Positions 51,629 to 61,864 of a stretch of DNA of 64,000 nt are shown piece by piece. This DNA is from Proteobacteria bacterium UBA6503 (GTDB lineage: Bacteria > Pseudomonadota > Alphaproteobacteria > UBA1280 > UBA6503): positions 682,713-746,712 of the forward strand of contig DJLZ01000001.1 of the NCBI GenBank assembly GCA_002436405.1. The letters are read 5' to 3'. Below the pieces are notes generated by a model, which did no database searches, was not told the DNA's origin, and saw only the letters and a list, made by a program, of their open reading frames with translations. How positions within the stretch are numbered: position 1 is the stretch's first letter; every line of letters begins with the position of its first letter. Made by a program: the position numbers and the translations under genes.

Positions 51629-53698
51629 TTAGCCAGAGCGCTTGCGCTTAATGACAACTGCTTCTAGCCACCAGGTGAGGGCGAGGCCTAGTAAGATAAG
51701 TGCAAGCCCTAACCACGCAGGGATAAGTGGGCTGCGCTCTGAGCCTGTTTGTGTGGCACTATCACGCTTAGGTAGGCCAACCCAGCCAGGGCCACTTAGG
51801 TTGCTGCCTTCGGTTACGCGGCGCAGCTGAATGTTTTTACCTTCTTCAAGTTGGGTAAAGCTGCCGCCTGTGGCTGTTACTAGGTTTTGCAGGGCGCCCA
51901 TATCGGCTTGGCTGCGCCACTCAAGGTCACGCACGTTGCCTTTAACGCCGTAGGCTAAAATACCATTTTCAGCACGTACGGTGTATAGGCCGTCATCACC
52001 TGCGGGGATGGTGGTGCTAAACTCATCGTCTGCGGTTAGGGTATGGTTTGTGCTTTCACCTTGTGGGGTAATCACTTCAATGGCCATGCTGTCAATGGCA
52101 TCAACTTGGTTATAGGTCACGGTCATCTGGCCGTTGGCAATGCTTACATCAAGGCGTTTTTCTTCCAGCTCAGGCTGGCGCATCAGCCAGTGGGTCAAGC
52201 GGCGCAAAACTTCGGTTTGTGGGCCACCGCCATCAATGCCACGGTTCCAGAACCACCAATTACTTGAAAGCCAAATACCCATGCGTCCGTCACCGATTTC
52301 ATCGGTAAGCATCAGCGGTAGGCCATTACTGCCTGTCATTAGGGTGCGGGCTTTATTGCTGCTTACGCGGGTTGGGTTAATGGCAGCCATGCGGCCCCAG
52401 TCTTTTGCAGTTTCAGCAAAGGGGGCGGTAATAGGGTGGCGTTTACCCACATTTGAAAGGGTTGGTCTAAACATGCCTTTACGCTCTTCACCAAATGGCG
52501 TTGCGGGTAGGATGTCTTTTAATGGCGTATTGGCCAAACCCCAGCGGGTGTTATAGTCAGGGCCTGCAAGCACCAAAAGGGCGTGGCCATCTTTAATGTG
52601 TTGTTTAATGTTCTCAAAGTGCTGATCCGCCAAAAAGTTACGACGGAAGTAACGGTCAAACACAATAAGGTCAAACTTCTCGAGGTCTTTTTCAAACAGG
52701 TCCTCCACGGGGAATGGAATCAACGACAGCTGGTCGTTTGGTGTGGGGTCGTGTTTGCCAACGGTACGTAGAATTGTAAAGTGCACAAGGTTGACCGAAG
52801 GGTCGCTCTTTAAAAGGTTACGAATCACTCGTGAGCCATTGTGCGGCAAGCCTGAAACCAGCAAAACGTTTAGGTTTTCACGCACACCGGTTACAAGCTG
52901 GGTGGCTTGGTTATTGCGGGCTGTAATTTCACCCTCAAGAACAGGCGTTTCAAGGCGCAGGGCATTGGTGCCTGCGTGGTCAAAAGTGACTTCAATCTCT
53001 TGCGGGCTATTGGTGGGGAGCAACATCTTGGTTTCATTTTCACCAAGGGTCACGGTAATTTCAGCCTCGTTATTGCGGGCATCTTCTACTTCAAGAATAA
53101 TCGTTTGAGGTTTATCAAGCAGGGCAAAGGCGGGCGCTTGGTGAACAATCAAACGGCGGTCAAAACTATCGGCTGGTGTGGTGTTTAACATGTGCACAGG
53201 CGCTGGCAGGTCAGCGGCATTGGGTAGGTCAGTGACTTCGCCATCGGTAAGGGTAATGATGGCTGAAAGCCTATCCGTTGGGATGCTTTGCAGCTTTGAC
53301 TGCATCTGACGGAAAATATTCGTCCCCTGTGCGGCTGAGCCTGTGGCGCTAATGTACAGCGGTTCTACATGGGGCATGTTTTCAAGCTGGGTTTTAATGC
53401 GCTCAAGAGCTTCATTCGTTAGGGCTTTACGCTGTGCCACTTGGTTAGATGGGCTAATATCGGTCACCACGGCAACAACGTCTTTTTCAGGCACAAGTGT
53501 TGTGCGCTCAGTTGTTGGGCCAGAAAGCACGGCCAGTAAAATAAGTGCCAACAGCACACGGCTTAACTTACGGTTTAAAAGGCCCGTAAGTAGAATAGGC
53601 GTCAGGCACAAAGCCAATACCCAAAACGGGAGCAAAGGCTCAAACACCAGTTGGCTGAGTGATGTCATGTTGATGGTTTCTAGCATGGGGGCTTCCAT
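51629..53698 (-). CDS. Membrane protein of the MoxR operon with glutamine-amidotransferase-like middle domain
   Basis: 689 residues. Two N-terminal helices (about 18-40 and 47-60) and one near the C-terminus (LGLALILLGLALTWWLEAVV). After the anchor comes a vWA-like region (VVAVVTDISPSNQVAQ; AIITLTDGEVTDLP), beta-rich domains, then NVLLVSGLPHNGSRVIRNLL and ALLVLAGPDYNTRWG resembling the class-I amidotransferase fold. It is the final gene of the MoxR-DUF58-BatA/DUF4159 cluster; the stop of the preceding gene overlaps its start (TAATG). Confidence 0.85.
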   Translation of the reverse strand: MEAPMLETINMTSLSQLVFEPLLPFWVLALCLTPILLTGLLNRKLSRVLLALILLAVLSGPTTERTTLVPEKDVVAVVTDISPSNQVAQRKALTNEALERIKTQLENMPHVEPLYISATGSAAQGTNIFRQMQSKLQSIPTDRLSAIITLTDGEVTDLPNAADLPAPVHMLNTTPADSFDRRLIVHQAPAFALLDKPQTIILEVEDARNNEAEITVTLGENETKMLLPTNSPQEIEVTFDHAGTNALRLETPVLEGEITARNNQATQLVTGVRENLNVLLVSGLPHNGSRVIRNLLKSDPSVNLVHFTILRTVGKHDPTPNDQLSLIPFPVEDLFEKDLEKFDLIVFDRYFRRNFLADQHFENIKQHIKDGHALLVLAGPDYNTRWGLANTPLKDILPATPFGEERKGMFRPTLSNVGKRHPITAPFAETAKDWGRMAAINPTRVSSNKARTLMTGSNGLPLMLTDEIGDGRMGIWLSSNWWFWNRGIDGGGPQTEVLRRLTHWLMRQPELEEKRLDVSIANGQMTVTYNQVDAIDSMAIEVITPQGESTNHTLTADDEFSTTIPAGDDGLYTVRAENGILAYGVKGNVRDLEWRSQADMGALQNLVTATGGSFTQLEEGKNIQLRRVTEGSNLSGPGWVGLPKRDSATQTGSERSPLIPAWLGLALILLGLALTWWLEAVVIKRKRSG

Positions 53699-56406
53699 TA
53701 GCGTGGATCCTCCAATTTCTTCAGTAGGGTATCAACATGCAGTTGGTCGGCTTTATAATCCCCAAGCAGGGCATACATTACAAGGTTTACCCCAAAACGG
53801 AAAGCCAGCGCACGCTGTTGCTCGCCTCCAGGTGTTACCGCACGCATGGCGTTGCCATAATCATCATAAGCCCAAGCGCCAGCCCAGTCGTTATTGCCTA
53901 CGAGTACACGTGGCAAGCGGTGGGCGGTGTCCATCCACAATAGGCCATCTTTACGGCCTGGGGTTTTGCCTTCAAGTAAGTAGTACGAACGGTTAAGAAC
54001 ATGATCACCATCAAGGGCACGTAGCGGGAAGGGCAGAACTTTATTCATCACCAGTGTCATCGCGGCTTGGTTTTGGCCAAGGTCAGTCAGGCCATCAACC
54101 AAAATAAGGCCCCCATTATCAACGTAAGCACGTAGCGCTTTAATGGCAGGCTCGGTTAGGTTTGAAAGGTTCGGCAATACTTGCCAGTACAAAACAGGGT
54201 AATAGCCAAGGTCATCTTTACCGGGCACAACTTTGGCAGGGGCTGCAGGTTCAATGGTGGTGCGCATTTCAAGAATACGGCTTAGGCCTTTAAGGCCATT
54301 TTCAGCAAGCTCGTTAAGGCGTGGAATGCCTGTATCCACATAAGCCAACTGAATTTCATAAGCCCCTTGCGGCATACCGTTTGGCAGTGTTTGAGTTGGT
54401 TGGGCATAGCTTGGCGTAGCAAATGTTAATGCAATAGCAAATACAGCGCTTAGTACACTGGCACGCTTCAGGAAGAACCTGTGAATAATGTTCAAACGCA
54501 GCAAGCTATCAATCATGGCGCAAATTAAACCTAAAAGTAAAAAGACGTGGGCCAGCGACTGGTGTTTCTCAGCATCGTCATAGTAGCGGGCAAGCAGACC
54601 GTCAACACGTGAAGGGGTAATGGCATTTTGCAGGCGTACGTCAGCATCCAACTGGTGAATAAATGGCGCCTTGCGGTTGCCATATAAACCCGGTGGGGTT
54701 GTGGGTGTAAGGCCGGTGTCTTCTTCAGTGAGTTGAATACCCCCCTGGGCAGGCACCAATGTGGCATCAGGCAGCAAAAGTTTGAACGGCGCCATAGGGT
54801 AAGTGGCCTCAGTTTCTTGTTGCTGGCTTTGCAACGTCTTCAGGTGGATAAGATTGTTTAGCAGCTCAACAAATACACCTGAGAGCGGCACGGTTGACCA
54901 ACTCGCATCTGCAGGCACATGCACCAACACTTGCCAGCCGTTACCAACTTTTTTACCACTTACAAGCGGGGTGTTGTCACTCAGGCTAAGCCATGTAAGG
55001 TCAGCACTATTTGCTGCTGCGCGCGGGAGGAGTTGCTTGGTAACGTAAGTATCATCAGGGTTAAGGTTGTTGGTGTCCTCAACCTTTAAAAAGTCATTCA
55101 TTGGGGCTAGTGGGCCATCGTTATTGGCTGATTTTACTTTCAATGCCCCCGTCCAAGACAGTGTGCCCGCAACTTCACGTGGGTAGTCGCGTAGTTCAAC
55201 CGGCAAAAGGGTGTTCATGTTTTTGTTTTGGGCCAACCACTCACCGGCAAAGGTAACAAGCACACCACCGTTTTGAACCCAAGATTCAATATCTTCAGGG
55301 GTGCTAGGTTGTGTGGTTACAAATAAAACGTCAAAGCCATCGGGTGGCGTTGTGGGTTGCAAACGCTGCGGAATAAGCACGCCTTTAAGGGCTTGCTCAA
55401 TATAAAAGGCACCGTCTAGAAGCGGAAAGTCATTCTTCACGGGGTTAATAATGCCCACTTTAGGTAGACCTGCAATGGTGCCCATGCCCCACCATGAGGC
55501 AAGGTTGTTTTGCCCATCAACCAAAACGTAGCCAGGCTCGTTAAGAGTTTTAGGCAGCGTCATTTCAAGTTTTGTACTGGCAGCGCCTTGGTCAAACTGG
55601 CCTGAGGCTCGGGTTACAAAGGTGCCATCCATCGTGTAAAGGGTTACAGACACAGGGCGCTCGGCCGTGCTTAGGCGCTCAAGCGTAATGCTGTATGACG
55701 CTTGCCCTGGCACAACGCTTACAACTGAAATAGGCAGGTCACTTAGCGGCGGCATAAAAATACGACTGCGGCCAATACCTTCAATAGCGGCAATGGTGGC
55801 ACGGCGGTCATCAACACTGGCCATACCATCGCTGAGCCACAGCGGGGTTAGGGTTGCGTTGCTGTTGCTAAAGTGTGCAGCCAGTTGTTTAGCAACGTCA
55901 GCCGTTGGCGCAGGCCATGCACGTGGCGCAAGGTTTGGCAGTGTGCGCAAAGCTTCTGAAGCTGGTGTAAAAGTAAGTGTGTCGGGCAGTTTATCGGCGG
56001 TGCCTACAACCATAACCTCAGCCCCGTGCGACTGGGCTTGCTGTAGGGTGAGGGTTAGGCGTTCTTTCATGCCGGCCCAGTTTTGGGCGGATTGCCAGCC
56101 GTTATCTACCATAATTACAAGAGGGTTTGCGCCAAGTTCAACACTGTCACGGCGCAGCATCGGTTGGGCTAAACCTACAATAAAGAAGAACACCATCGCC
56201 AAACGCAGCAGCAATAACCACCATGGCGGGGTGCGTGGTGGCGGCAAGCGTGTGGGTAGGTCTTGCAGAAGTTTAATCGCAGGGAATGTCACCTGCTGGG
56301 GGCGGGGTGGCAATAGGCGAATCAGCAAGTAAAACGCAGGGAGGAGCGCCAGCGCCCACAAAACATGCGGGTATAAAAAACCAAGGGAAGCGAAGAGGCT
56401 GCTCAT
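53698..56406 (-). CDS. BatA-N / DUF4159 membrane protein
   Basis: 902 residues. N-terminal double transmembrane domain (GFLYPHVLWALALLPAFYLL; WWLLLLRLAMVFFFIVGLAQ, the BatA-type signature), a vWA-like domain (NPLVIMVDNGWQSAQNW), long beta-rich middle, a central helix pair near residues 620-670, and a C-terminal DUF4159 domain (QIELAYVDTGIPRLNELAENG; GGLILVDGLTDLGQNQ; VLNRSYYLLEG). Large periplasmic scaffold of a conserved alphaproteobacterial MoxR operon whose role in envelope maturation is not settled. Confidence 0.88.
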   Translation of the reverse strand: MSSLFASLGFLYPHVLWALALLPAFYLLIRLLPPRPQQVTFPAIKLLQDLPTRLPPPRTPPWWLLLLRLAMVFFFIVGLAQPMLRRDSVELGANPLVIMVDNGWQSAQNWAGMKERLTLTLQQAQSHGAEVMVVGTADKLPDTLTFTPASEALRTLPNLAPRAWPAPTADVAKQLAAHFSNSNATLTPLWLSDGMASVDDRRATIAAIEGIGRSRIFMPPLSDLPISVVSVVPGQASYSITLERLSTAERPVSVTLYTMDGTFVTRASGQFDQGAASTKLEMTLPKTLNEPGYVLVDGQNNLASWWGMGTIAGLPKVGIINPVKNDFPLLDGAFYIEQALKGVLIPQRLQPTTPPDGFDVLFVTTQPSTPEDIESWVQNGGVLVTFAGEWLAQNKNMNTLLPVELRDYPREVAGTLSWTGALKVKSANNDGPLAPMNDFLKVEDTNNLNPDDTYVTKQLLPRAAANSADLTWLSLSDNTPLVSGKKVGNGWQVLVHVPADASWSTVPLSGVFVELLNNLIHLKTLQSQQQETEATYPMAPFKLLLPDATLVPAQGGIQLTEEDTGLTPTTPPGLYGNRKAPFIHQLDADVRLQNAITPSRVDGLLARYYDDAEKHQSLAHVFLLLGLICAMIDSLLRLNIIHRFFLKRASVLSAVFAIALTFATPSYAQPTQTLPNGMPQGAYEIQLAYVDTGIPRLNELAENGLKGLSRILEMRTTIEPAAPAKVVPGKDDLGYYPVLYWQVLPNLSNLTEPAIKALRAYVDNGGLILVDGLTDLGQNQAAMTLVMNKVLPFPLRALDGDHVLNRSYYLLEGKTPGRKDGLLWMDTAHRLPRVLVGNNDWAGAWAYDDYGNAMRAVTPGGEQQRALAFRFGVNLVMYALLGDYKADQLHVDTLLKKLEDPR

Positions 56407-57306
56407 TTAAAATTGCCCTCCACGTACTTGGGTTTGCTTAAGGTTAAGCAGGTGGTAAAGCTTTTGTAGCGTGGCCTCGGGCGGTGTGCTTGTTAAATGC
56501 GTAAGGTAGGTGGCATTACAACGGGCCGCAGTTTCGAGCAGTAAATTACGGGCGTTTTCACGGCGCTCAAGGTAGGCGCTGCGCAAGCCCTTGGGGTTAC
56601 CAATATTTTCAGTGCCTTCACCCTCTAGGCCTTCAAAGCGTGTAGGTTCTTGGTAGGGGAATGTTTCTTCCATCGGGTCAGACACATCAACCATCAAAAC
56701 GGGGGTGCCGTGGTGGGTGGTTTCACGCAGCCACTGGCAAGTTTCTTCGGCTTGGAGCAAAAAGTCACCAATCGCAATAATGTGCGCTCGACGAGGCAGG
56801 TCCGCTTGCGGCGGTGTGCTGCTTGTGGCTTTTAACAAAGTTTCGTGCAGTTGAACAAGGCTACCCATATCGCGTGATGGTGGTAGTTGGCCGTCTAGGC
56901 TTGCGACCATCTCTTGCCCTTGCAGCAGCAATGCAGCCAAAGCCAGCGCCAGTGTTTGCGCACGGTCTGCTTTAGTCGGTACGCTGTTTGAGCTTTGCCA
57001 ATCCATTGACGGTGAATGGTCAACCCAGAAGTAAATCTTTTGGGCAGCTTCCCACTCAGTTTCACGAATATAAGTGTGTTCACCTTTAGCAGAGGCACGC
57101 CAGTCAATACGGTGTGTACTTTCACCAGGCATGTAGTGGCGGTATTGGAAAAAACTATCACCTGGGCCACTTTTGTGGCGGCCGTGTGCCCCAAAGGTTA
57201 GGTTTTCAGCCGTGTGCAACGCAGCCACCACAAGGGGCGGCAGCTGATGGGCCAAAGCTTGGCCTTTTTGTAGCGCAATTGACTTTGCGTGCGACTGAAC
57301 AGGCAT
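56407..57306 (-). CDS. DUF58 protein
   Basis: 299 residues. The core DUF58 signature is clear: FFQYRHYMPGESTHRIDWRA followed by TYIRETEWEAAQKIYFWVDH, a vWA-like fold with a degenerate metal site (DHSPS). It always travels with MoxR ATPases and is thought to be a substrate or adaptor for them. Its stop codon abuts the ATG of the DUF4159 gene. Confidence 0.92.
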   Translation of the reverse strand: MPVQSHAKSIALQKGQALAHQLPPLVVAALHTAENLTFGAHGRHKSGPGDSFFQYRHYMPGESTHRIDWRASAKGEHTYIRETEWEAAQKIYFWVDHSPSMDWQSSNSVPTKADRAQTLALALAALLLQGQEMVASLDGQLPPSRDMGSLVQLHETLLKATSSTPPQADLPRRAHIIAIGDFLLQAEETCQWLRETTHHGTPVLMVDVSDPMEETFPYQEPTRFEGLEGEGTENIGNPKGLRSAYLERRENARNLLLETAARCNATYLTHLTSTPPEATLQKLYHLLNLKQTQVRGGQF

Positions 57307-57338
57307 AAGGGGTTTTATCTATTCCTATTTATTAAGCC

Positions 57339-58331
57339 TTAAAGGTCTTTAATTAGGTTTTCAATAAGCTCGTCCACGTGGTGGCCAGCGGCACGGGCTT
57401 TAAAGTTGGTCATCATACGGTGGCGCAGCACGGCAGGGGCAAGTGCCACAACATCATCAATTGATGGTGTAAGGCGGCCATCCATTGCAGCACGTACTTT
57501 GGCACAAGCAAGTAGGGTTTGGCCTGCACGTGGGCCTGCACCCCAAGCGATGTTTTCTTTAATCTCAAGGCTATCGGTTTGGTCAGGGCGGGCACGGCGG
57601 ACAAGCGTTAGAATGCTATCAACAACTTTATCACCCACAGGGATGCGCTTAAGCAGGGCTTGAGCATCCATCAGTTCGTCACCTGTCATGATTGATTTTA
57701 GCTTTGGTGATTCGGCACCTGTGGTGGCTAGAATCATGGTGCGTTCGTCAGCCAAGTCAGGGTAGGTCACGTTAATTTGCATCATAAAACGGTCAAGCTG
57801 GGCTTCAGGCAGTGGGTATGTGCCTTCTTGCTCAAGCGGGTTTTGTGTCGCCAAAACGTGGAATGGCTTTGGTAGGAGGTGCGTATGACCTGCCACTGAA
57901 ACTGTTTTCTCCTGCATGGCCTGCAAAAGCGCTGACTGCGAGCGTGGGCTTGCGCGGTTAATCTCATCCGCCATCAGTAGTTGGCTAAATACAGGGCCTT
58001 CAATAAAACGGAAGCTCTTCTTGCCGCTTTCAGATTCTTCAAGAACCTCAGCACCCAGAATGTCAGCAGGCATAAGGTCCGGCGTACACTGAATACGCTT
58101 AGCATTTAGGCCTAGAACTTCAGATAAAGTATTCACGAGTAGTGTTTTTGCCAAACCCGGTACACCTACCAAAAGGGCGTGGCCGCCTGCGAATAGGGTA
58201 ATCAGAGTTTCGTCAATAACGTCTTGCTGACCGTAAATGGCTTTACCAACTTCGGTACGAATATCGCTAACTTTGCCATGCAAATCTGCAAGAGCATTTT
58301 CAAGGTTCGGCTGTTTTTTAGGTGCTGGCAT
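57339..58331 (-). CDS. MoxR family AAA+ ATPase
   Basis: 330 residues. Walker A GVPGLAKT, Walker B LMADEINRASPRSQSALLQAM, arginine finger EGTYPLPEAQLDRFMM and C-terminal lid. MoxR proteins act as chaperones that help assemble or metallate vWA-domain partners. First gene of the four-gene operon, with short gaps (32 bp to DUF58). Confidence 0.95.
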   Translation of the reverse strand: MPAPKKQPNLENALADLHGKVSDIRTEVGKAIYGQQDVIDETLITLFAGGHALLVGVPGLAKTLLVNTLSEVLGLNAKRIQCTPDLMPADILGAEVLEESESGKKSFRFIEGPVFSQLLMADEINRASPRSQSALLQAMQEKTVSVAGHTHLLPKPFHVLATQNPLEQEGTYPLPEAQLDRFMMQINVTYPDLADERTMILATTGAESPKLKSIMTGDELMDAQALLKRIPVGDKVVDSILTLVRRARPDQTDSLEIKENIAWGAGPRAGQTLLACAKVRAAMDGRLTPSIDDVVALAPAVLRHRMMTNFKARAAGHHVDELIENLIKDL

Positions 58332-58350
58332 ATTTCTATCCGTTCGTTAT

Positions 58351-59403
58351 TTAATTATCGTTCTCAAGCCAAGGGGCAACCCAATCGGCCGTTGCTTCAC
58401 CCACCAGTTTTGTAAACAGGTCAATGCTGCTTTTGCCGTCGTTTAGGCATGGCACGGTTGAGTAGTTTTCGCCGCCGGCTTCCAAAAAGGTGTCTTTCGC
58501 TTCGATGGCAATTTCTTCTAACGTTTCCAAACAGTCCGCATGGAAGGCAGGGGTCAGAACTACCACGTTTTTCACGCCTTGGTTTGGCAGAGCCTCAAGA
58601 GTGGCATCGGTATATGGTTTTACCCATTCGGCTTTACCAAAACGGCTTTGGAATGTGGTTTTAAATTTATCAGGGCCAAGGTTTAGCTTTTCAGCCAACA
58701 GGCGTGATGTTTTAAAGCAGTGGCAAGGGTAAGGGTCGCCCTTATCCCACGCAAATTGCGGGATGCCGTGGTACGAGGCAATAATCATATCAGGCTCAAA
58801 ATCAAGTGTAGCAAGGTGGTTTTTTACACTCTCGGCCAGTGCATCAATGTAATCAGGGTGGTCAAAGTACGGCTGGATGACGCGCGGTGTTGGCATAAAG
58901 CGCCAGTCTTTTAAGGCTTCAAAAAACTTATCGCAGGCGGTGCCTACTGTGGCAGCGGCATACTGCGGGTAGGTTGGTAGTAGTACAATCTTTTGGCAGT
59001 TTTGTTCTTTCAGTTCACGCACAGCGTCTTTCATGTTGGGGTTACCGTAGCGCATACCTGTGGTGACCACGTATTTGCCTTGGGCAAACCAGTTTAGCTG
59101 CTCTTGCAGTTTAGCGGCTTGGGCTTTGGTGGTCAGGCGTAGGGGGCTGTCGTTTTGCTCAGTATCCCAAATAGTGCGGTAAGCAGCGGCTGATTTTTTA
59201 GGGCGTGTACGCAGAATAATACCGTTCAAAATAACCCACCAAAGTGCTTTCGGGATTTCAACCACGCGCTGGTCAGACAAAAACTCTTTTAAGTAACGGC
59301 GCACGGCTGGTGTTGTAGGGGCATCGGGCGTGCCAAGGTTGGCAACAATCACGCCAATTTTATCAGCGGTGTTATGGCGGTAAACAGGTTCGGTGTTACG
59401 CAT
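58351..59403 (-). CDS. hemH: Ferrochelatase
   Basis: 350 residues. Inserts Fe2+ into protoporphyrin IX. GVIVANLGTPDAPTTPAVRRYLKEFLSD at the start, ASYHGIPQF with the catalytic His, CHCFKTSRLLAE, and WVKPYTDATLEAL plus VLTPAFHADCLETLEEI near the end. Ends 20 bp before the MoxR gene, so it may be transcribed together with that operon. Confidence 0.96.
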   Translation of the reverse strand: MRNTEPVYRHNTADKIGVIVANLGTPDAPTTPAVRRYLKEFLSDQRVVEIPKALWWVILNGIILRTRPKKSAAAYRTIWDTEQNDSPLRLTTKAQAAKLQEQLNWFAQGKYVVTTGMRYGNPNMKDAVRELKEQNCQKIVLLPTYPQYAAATVGTACDKFFEALKDWRFMPTPRVIQPYFDHPDYIDALAESVKNHLATLDFEPDMIIASYHGIPQFAWDKGDPYPCHCFKTSRLLAEKLNLGPDKFKTTFQSRFGKAEWVKPYTDATLEALPNQGVKNVVVLTPAFHADCLETLEEIAIEAKDTFLEAGGENYSTVPCLNDGKSSIDLFTKLVGEATADWVAPWLENDN

Positions 59404-59452
59404 AAATAAAGCCTTAAATTTTTATTAATTTTTGTATGCTTTTAACCCTTGC

Positions 59453-59570
59453 GGGCGCCTATTTAAAAATGAACGGCCTTATCATGCCAGAAAATGCCCA
59501 AATCAACAATGCCCAAACAAATGCTAAAGGGTTTTAAAAGTGCCTTTTTTTGTTGCGAAAATAGGTGCCC
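59453..59570. repeat. Long-range inverted repeat in the hemH-atpH gap
   Basis: GGGCGCCTATTT (59453-59464) and AAATAGGTGCCC (59559-59570) are complementary apart from one wobble, enclosing 94 nt that contain a twice-repeated ATGCCCAAA. The 259-bp gap also carries the two divergent promoters. No gene seen. Confidence 0.5.
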
Positions 59571-59662
59571 CATGTTACTAAATCCCCGAAAGAATTCTTT
59601 ATGGCGACGAAAAGCCGCCGATTTATGTACATAAACCTTCTAAAAGAGGATCAACAGCGACC

Positions 59663-60265
59663 ATGGCCACCAAGAAAACCACGACCATGACCGAAGTGCC
59701 AATGACAGTAAAGCCAACTGGCGTTGCGGGCCGTTACGGTATCGCCCTTTATGAACTTGCAGTTGCTGATAAATCAGCCGACAAACTGATGAAGGAAATT
59801 GCCTCTTTCAAGTCATCTATCACAGATGAACTTACAACATTCCTAGGTTCACCAGCCTTTGAAACATCATCAAAGCGCCTGGTTATCGACGAAATTCTGA
59901 CTAAAGCTAAAGCCTCAAAACTACTTTCAAACTTTGTGAAACTAGTTGTTGAGAAAGACCGTGGCGGCTACCTAGCCCAAATGCTTGCGGTTGTAGAATC
60001 TTTGCATGACGCTGCAAACGGCGTTGTGAACGCTGAAGTTACAAGCGCGACTAAACTGACCGCTGACCAACTTAAAAGCGTTGAAAAGTTTGTGAAAAGC
60101 ACCGTACCTGCTGCTAAAAGCGTAGAGCTTAAAACAGCCGTGAACGAAAAGCTGATCGCAGGTATGAAAGTCCGCATTGGTGCTGTTGAGTACGACGCAT
60201 CAATGGCTAACCAATTGTCACAACTTGGGCGCTCACTCCGTGAACAAGCCCAGATGGACGACTAA
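59663..60265 (+). CDS. atpH: ATP synthase F1 subunit delta
   Basis: 200 residues, OSCP/delta family: helical N-terminal domain (GVAGRYGIALYELAV) and C-terminal VNAEVTSATKLTADQL and GMKVRIGAVEYDASMANQLSQL. It links F1 to the peripheral stalk. First gene of the F1 operon; the F0 genes are not here, as usual in alphaproteobacteria. AGAGGA precedes the ATG. Confidence 0.95.
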   Translation: MATKKTTTMTEVPMTVKPTGVAGRYGIALYELAVADKSADKLMKEIASFKSSITDELTTFLGSPAFETSSKRLVIDEILTKAKASKLLSNFVKLVVEKDRGGYLAQMLAVVESLHDAANGVVNAEVTSATKLTADQLKSVEKFVKSTVPAAKSVELKTAVNEKLIAGMKVRIGAVEYDASMANQLSQLGRSLREQAQMDD

Positions 60266-60301
60266 TTAAAACCCGTAAACCCACAATATAGGTGATTAAC
60301 T

Positions 60302-61864
60302 ATGGAAATCCGTGCAGAAGAAATCAGCCGTATTATTAAAGACCAGATTAAAGGCTTTGATACAAAGGCAACCAAGACCGAAGTAGGCCAAGTGCTTAGC
60401 ATTGGTGATGGTGTGGCCCGCGTATACGGCCTAGACAACGTACAAGCTGGTGAGCTTGTTGAATTTGCTAGCGGCGTAAGCGGCATGGCACTGAACTTGG
60501 ACGACGACCACGTTGGTTGCGTAATTTTCGGTGATGACCGTTCAATCCGTGAAGGTGACGAAGTTAAACGTACTGGCCGTATTGTGGACGTACCAGTGGG
60601 CGACGCGCTACTAGGCCGCGTTGTTGACGCTTTGGGTAACCCAATCGATGGTAAAGGCGCTATTAAAACGAAAGACCGTAACTTGGTTGAAGTTGTAGCC
60701 CCAGGCATTATTCAACGTAAATCAGTGCACGAGCCACTACAAACAGGCCTAAAAGCGATTGACGCTCTTGTGCCGATTGGCCGTGGCCAGCGTGAGCTTA
60801 TTATTGGTGACCGTCAAACAGGTAAAACAGCTGTTGCGATTGACGCGATCATCAACCAAAAAACAAACCAAAAAGGCGACAAACCAGTACGCTGCATCTA
60901 CGTTGCTGTAGGTCAAAAGCGTTCAACTGTTGCTCAGATTGTTAAAACTCTTGAGAAGCACGGCGCAATGGAATACACAACTGTTGTTGCTGCAACAGCT
61001 TCTGACCCTGCACCAATGCAGTTCATGGCGCCTTACGCGGGTTGCGCTATGGCTGAGTACTTCCGTGACAACGGTCAACACTGCTTGGTTATTTACGATG
61101 ACCTTTCTAAGCAAGCTGTTGCTTACCGTCAAATGTCACTACTACTTCGCCGCCCTCCAGGCCGTGAAGCGTACCCAGGTGACGTATTCTACCTTCACTC
61201 ACGCCTACTAGAGCGTGCTGCTAAACTTTCAGACGATCAAGGCGCTGGCTCAATGACAGCTCTACCGATCATCGAAACACAAGCGGGTGACGTATCAGCA
61301 TACATTCCAACCAACGTAATTTCGATTACTGACGGTCAGATTTTCCTTGAGAGCGATTTGTTCTACTCAGGTATCCGTCCTGCGATTTCAGTAGGTCTGT
61401 CAGTATCACGTGTGGGTGGTTCTGCTCAGATTAAAGCTATGAAGCAAGTGGCTGGTACACTTCGTCTTGAGCTAGCGCAGTACCGTGAAATGGCTGCATT
61501 TGCTCAGTTCGCTTCAGATCTTGATGCCTCAACACAAAAACTACTTAGCCGCGGTGAGCGCCTAACTGAACTTCTAAAACAGAAGCAGTTCGCACCACTT
61601 ACAGCAGCCGAGCAAGTTGTTCAGCTATTTGCTGGTGTTAAAGGCCACCTTGACGATATTCGTCCAGTTGACGTGCCAGCCTTTGCTGAGCACCTAACCG
61701 AGCTAACACGTTCAGGTCACGCTAAGCTTCTTGAAGCTATCGAGACTAAAGGCAAGCTAGACGGTGACTTGGAAGAGAAAATCGTTGAAGTTATCTCAAT
61801 CGCAAAAGAATCATTCGCTGGCTCAACAACTGCCAGCCAGGAGGAGCTAGATGCCGTCGCTTAA
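60302..61864 (+). CDS. atpA: ATP synthase F1 subunit alpha
   Basis: 520 residues. [15 protein letters not shown] start, Walker [12 protein letters not shown], Walker B-like [17 protein letters not shown], and arginine finger [18 protein letters not shown]. Non-catalytic nucleotide-binding subunit. The last 14 bases overlap the atpG start. Confidence 0.98.
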   Translation: MEIRAEEISRIIKDQIKGFDTKATKTEVGQVLSIGDGVARVYGLDNVQAGELVEFASGVSGMALNLDDDHVGCVIFGDDRSIREGDEVKRTGRIVDVPVGDALLGRVVDALGNPIDGKGAIKTKDRNLVEVVAPGIIQRKSVHEPLQTGLKAIDALVPIGRGQRELIIGDRQTGKTAVAIDAIINQKTNQKGDKPVRCIYVAVGQKRSTVAQIVKTLEKHGAMEYTTVVAATASDPAPMQFMAPYAGCAMAEYFRDNGQHCLVIYDDLSKQAVAYRQMSLLLRRPPGREAYPGDVFYLHSRLLERAAKLSDDQGAGSMTALPIIETQAGDVSAYIPTNVISITDGQIFLESDLFYSGIRPAISVGLSVSRVGGSAQIKAMKQVAGTLRLELAQYREMAAFAQFASDLDASTQKLLSRGERLTELLKQKQFAPLTAAEQVVQLFAGVKGHLDDIRPVDVPAFAEHLTELTRSGHAKLLEAIETKGKLDGDLEEKIVEVISIAKESFAGSTTASQEELDAVA

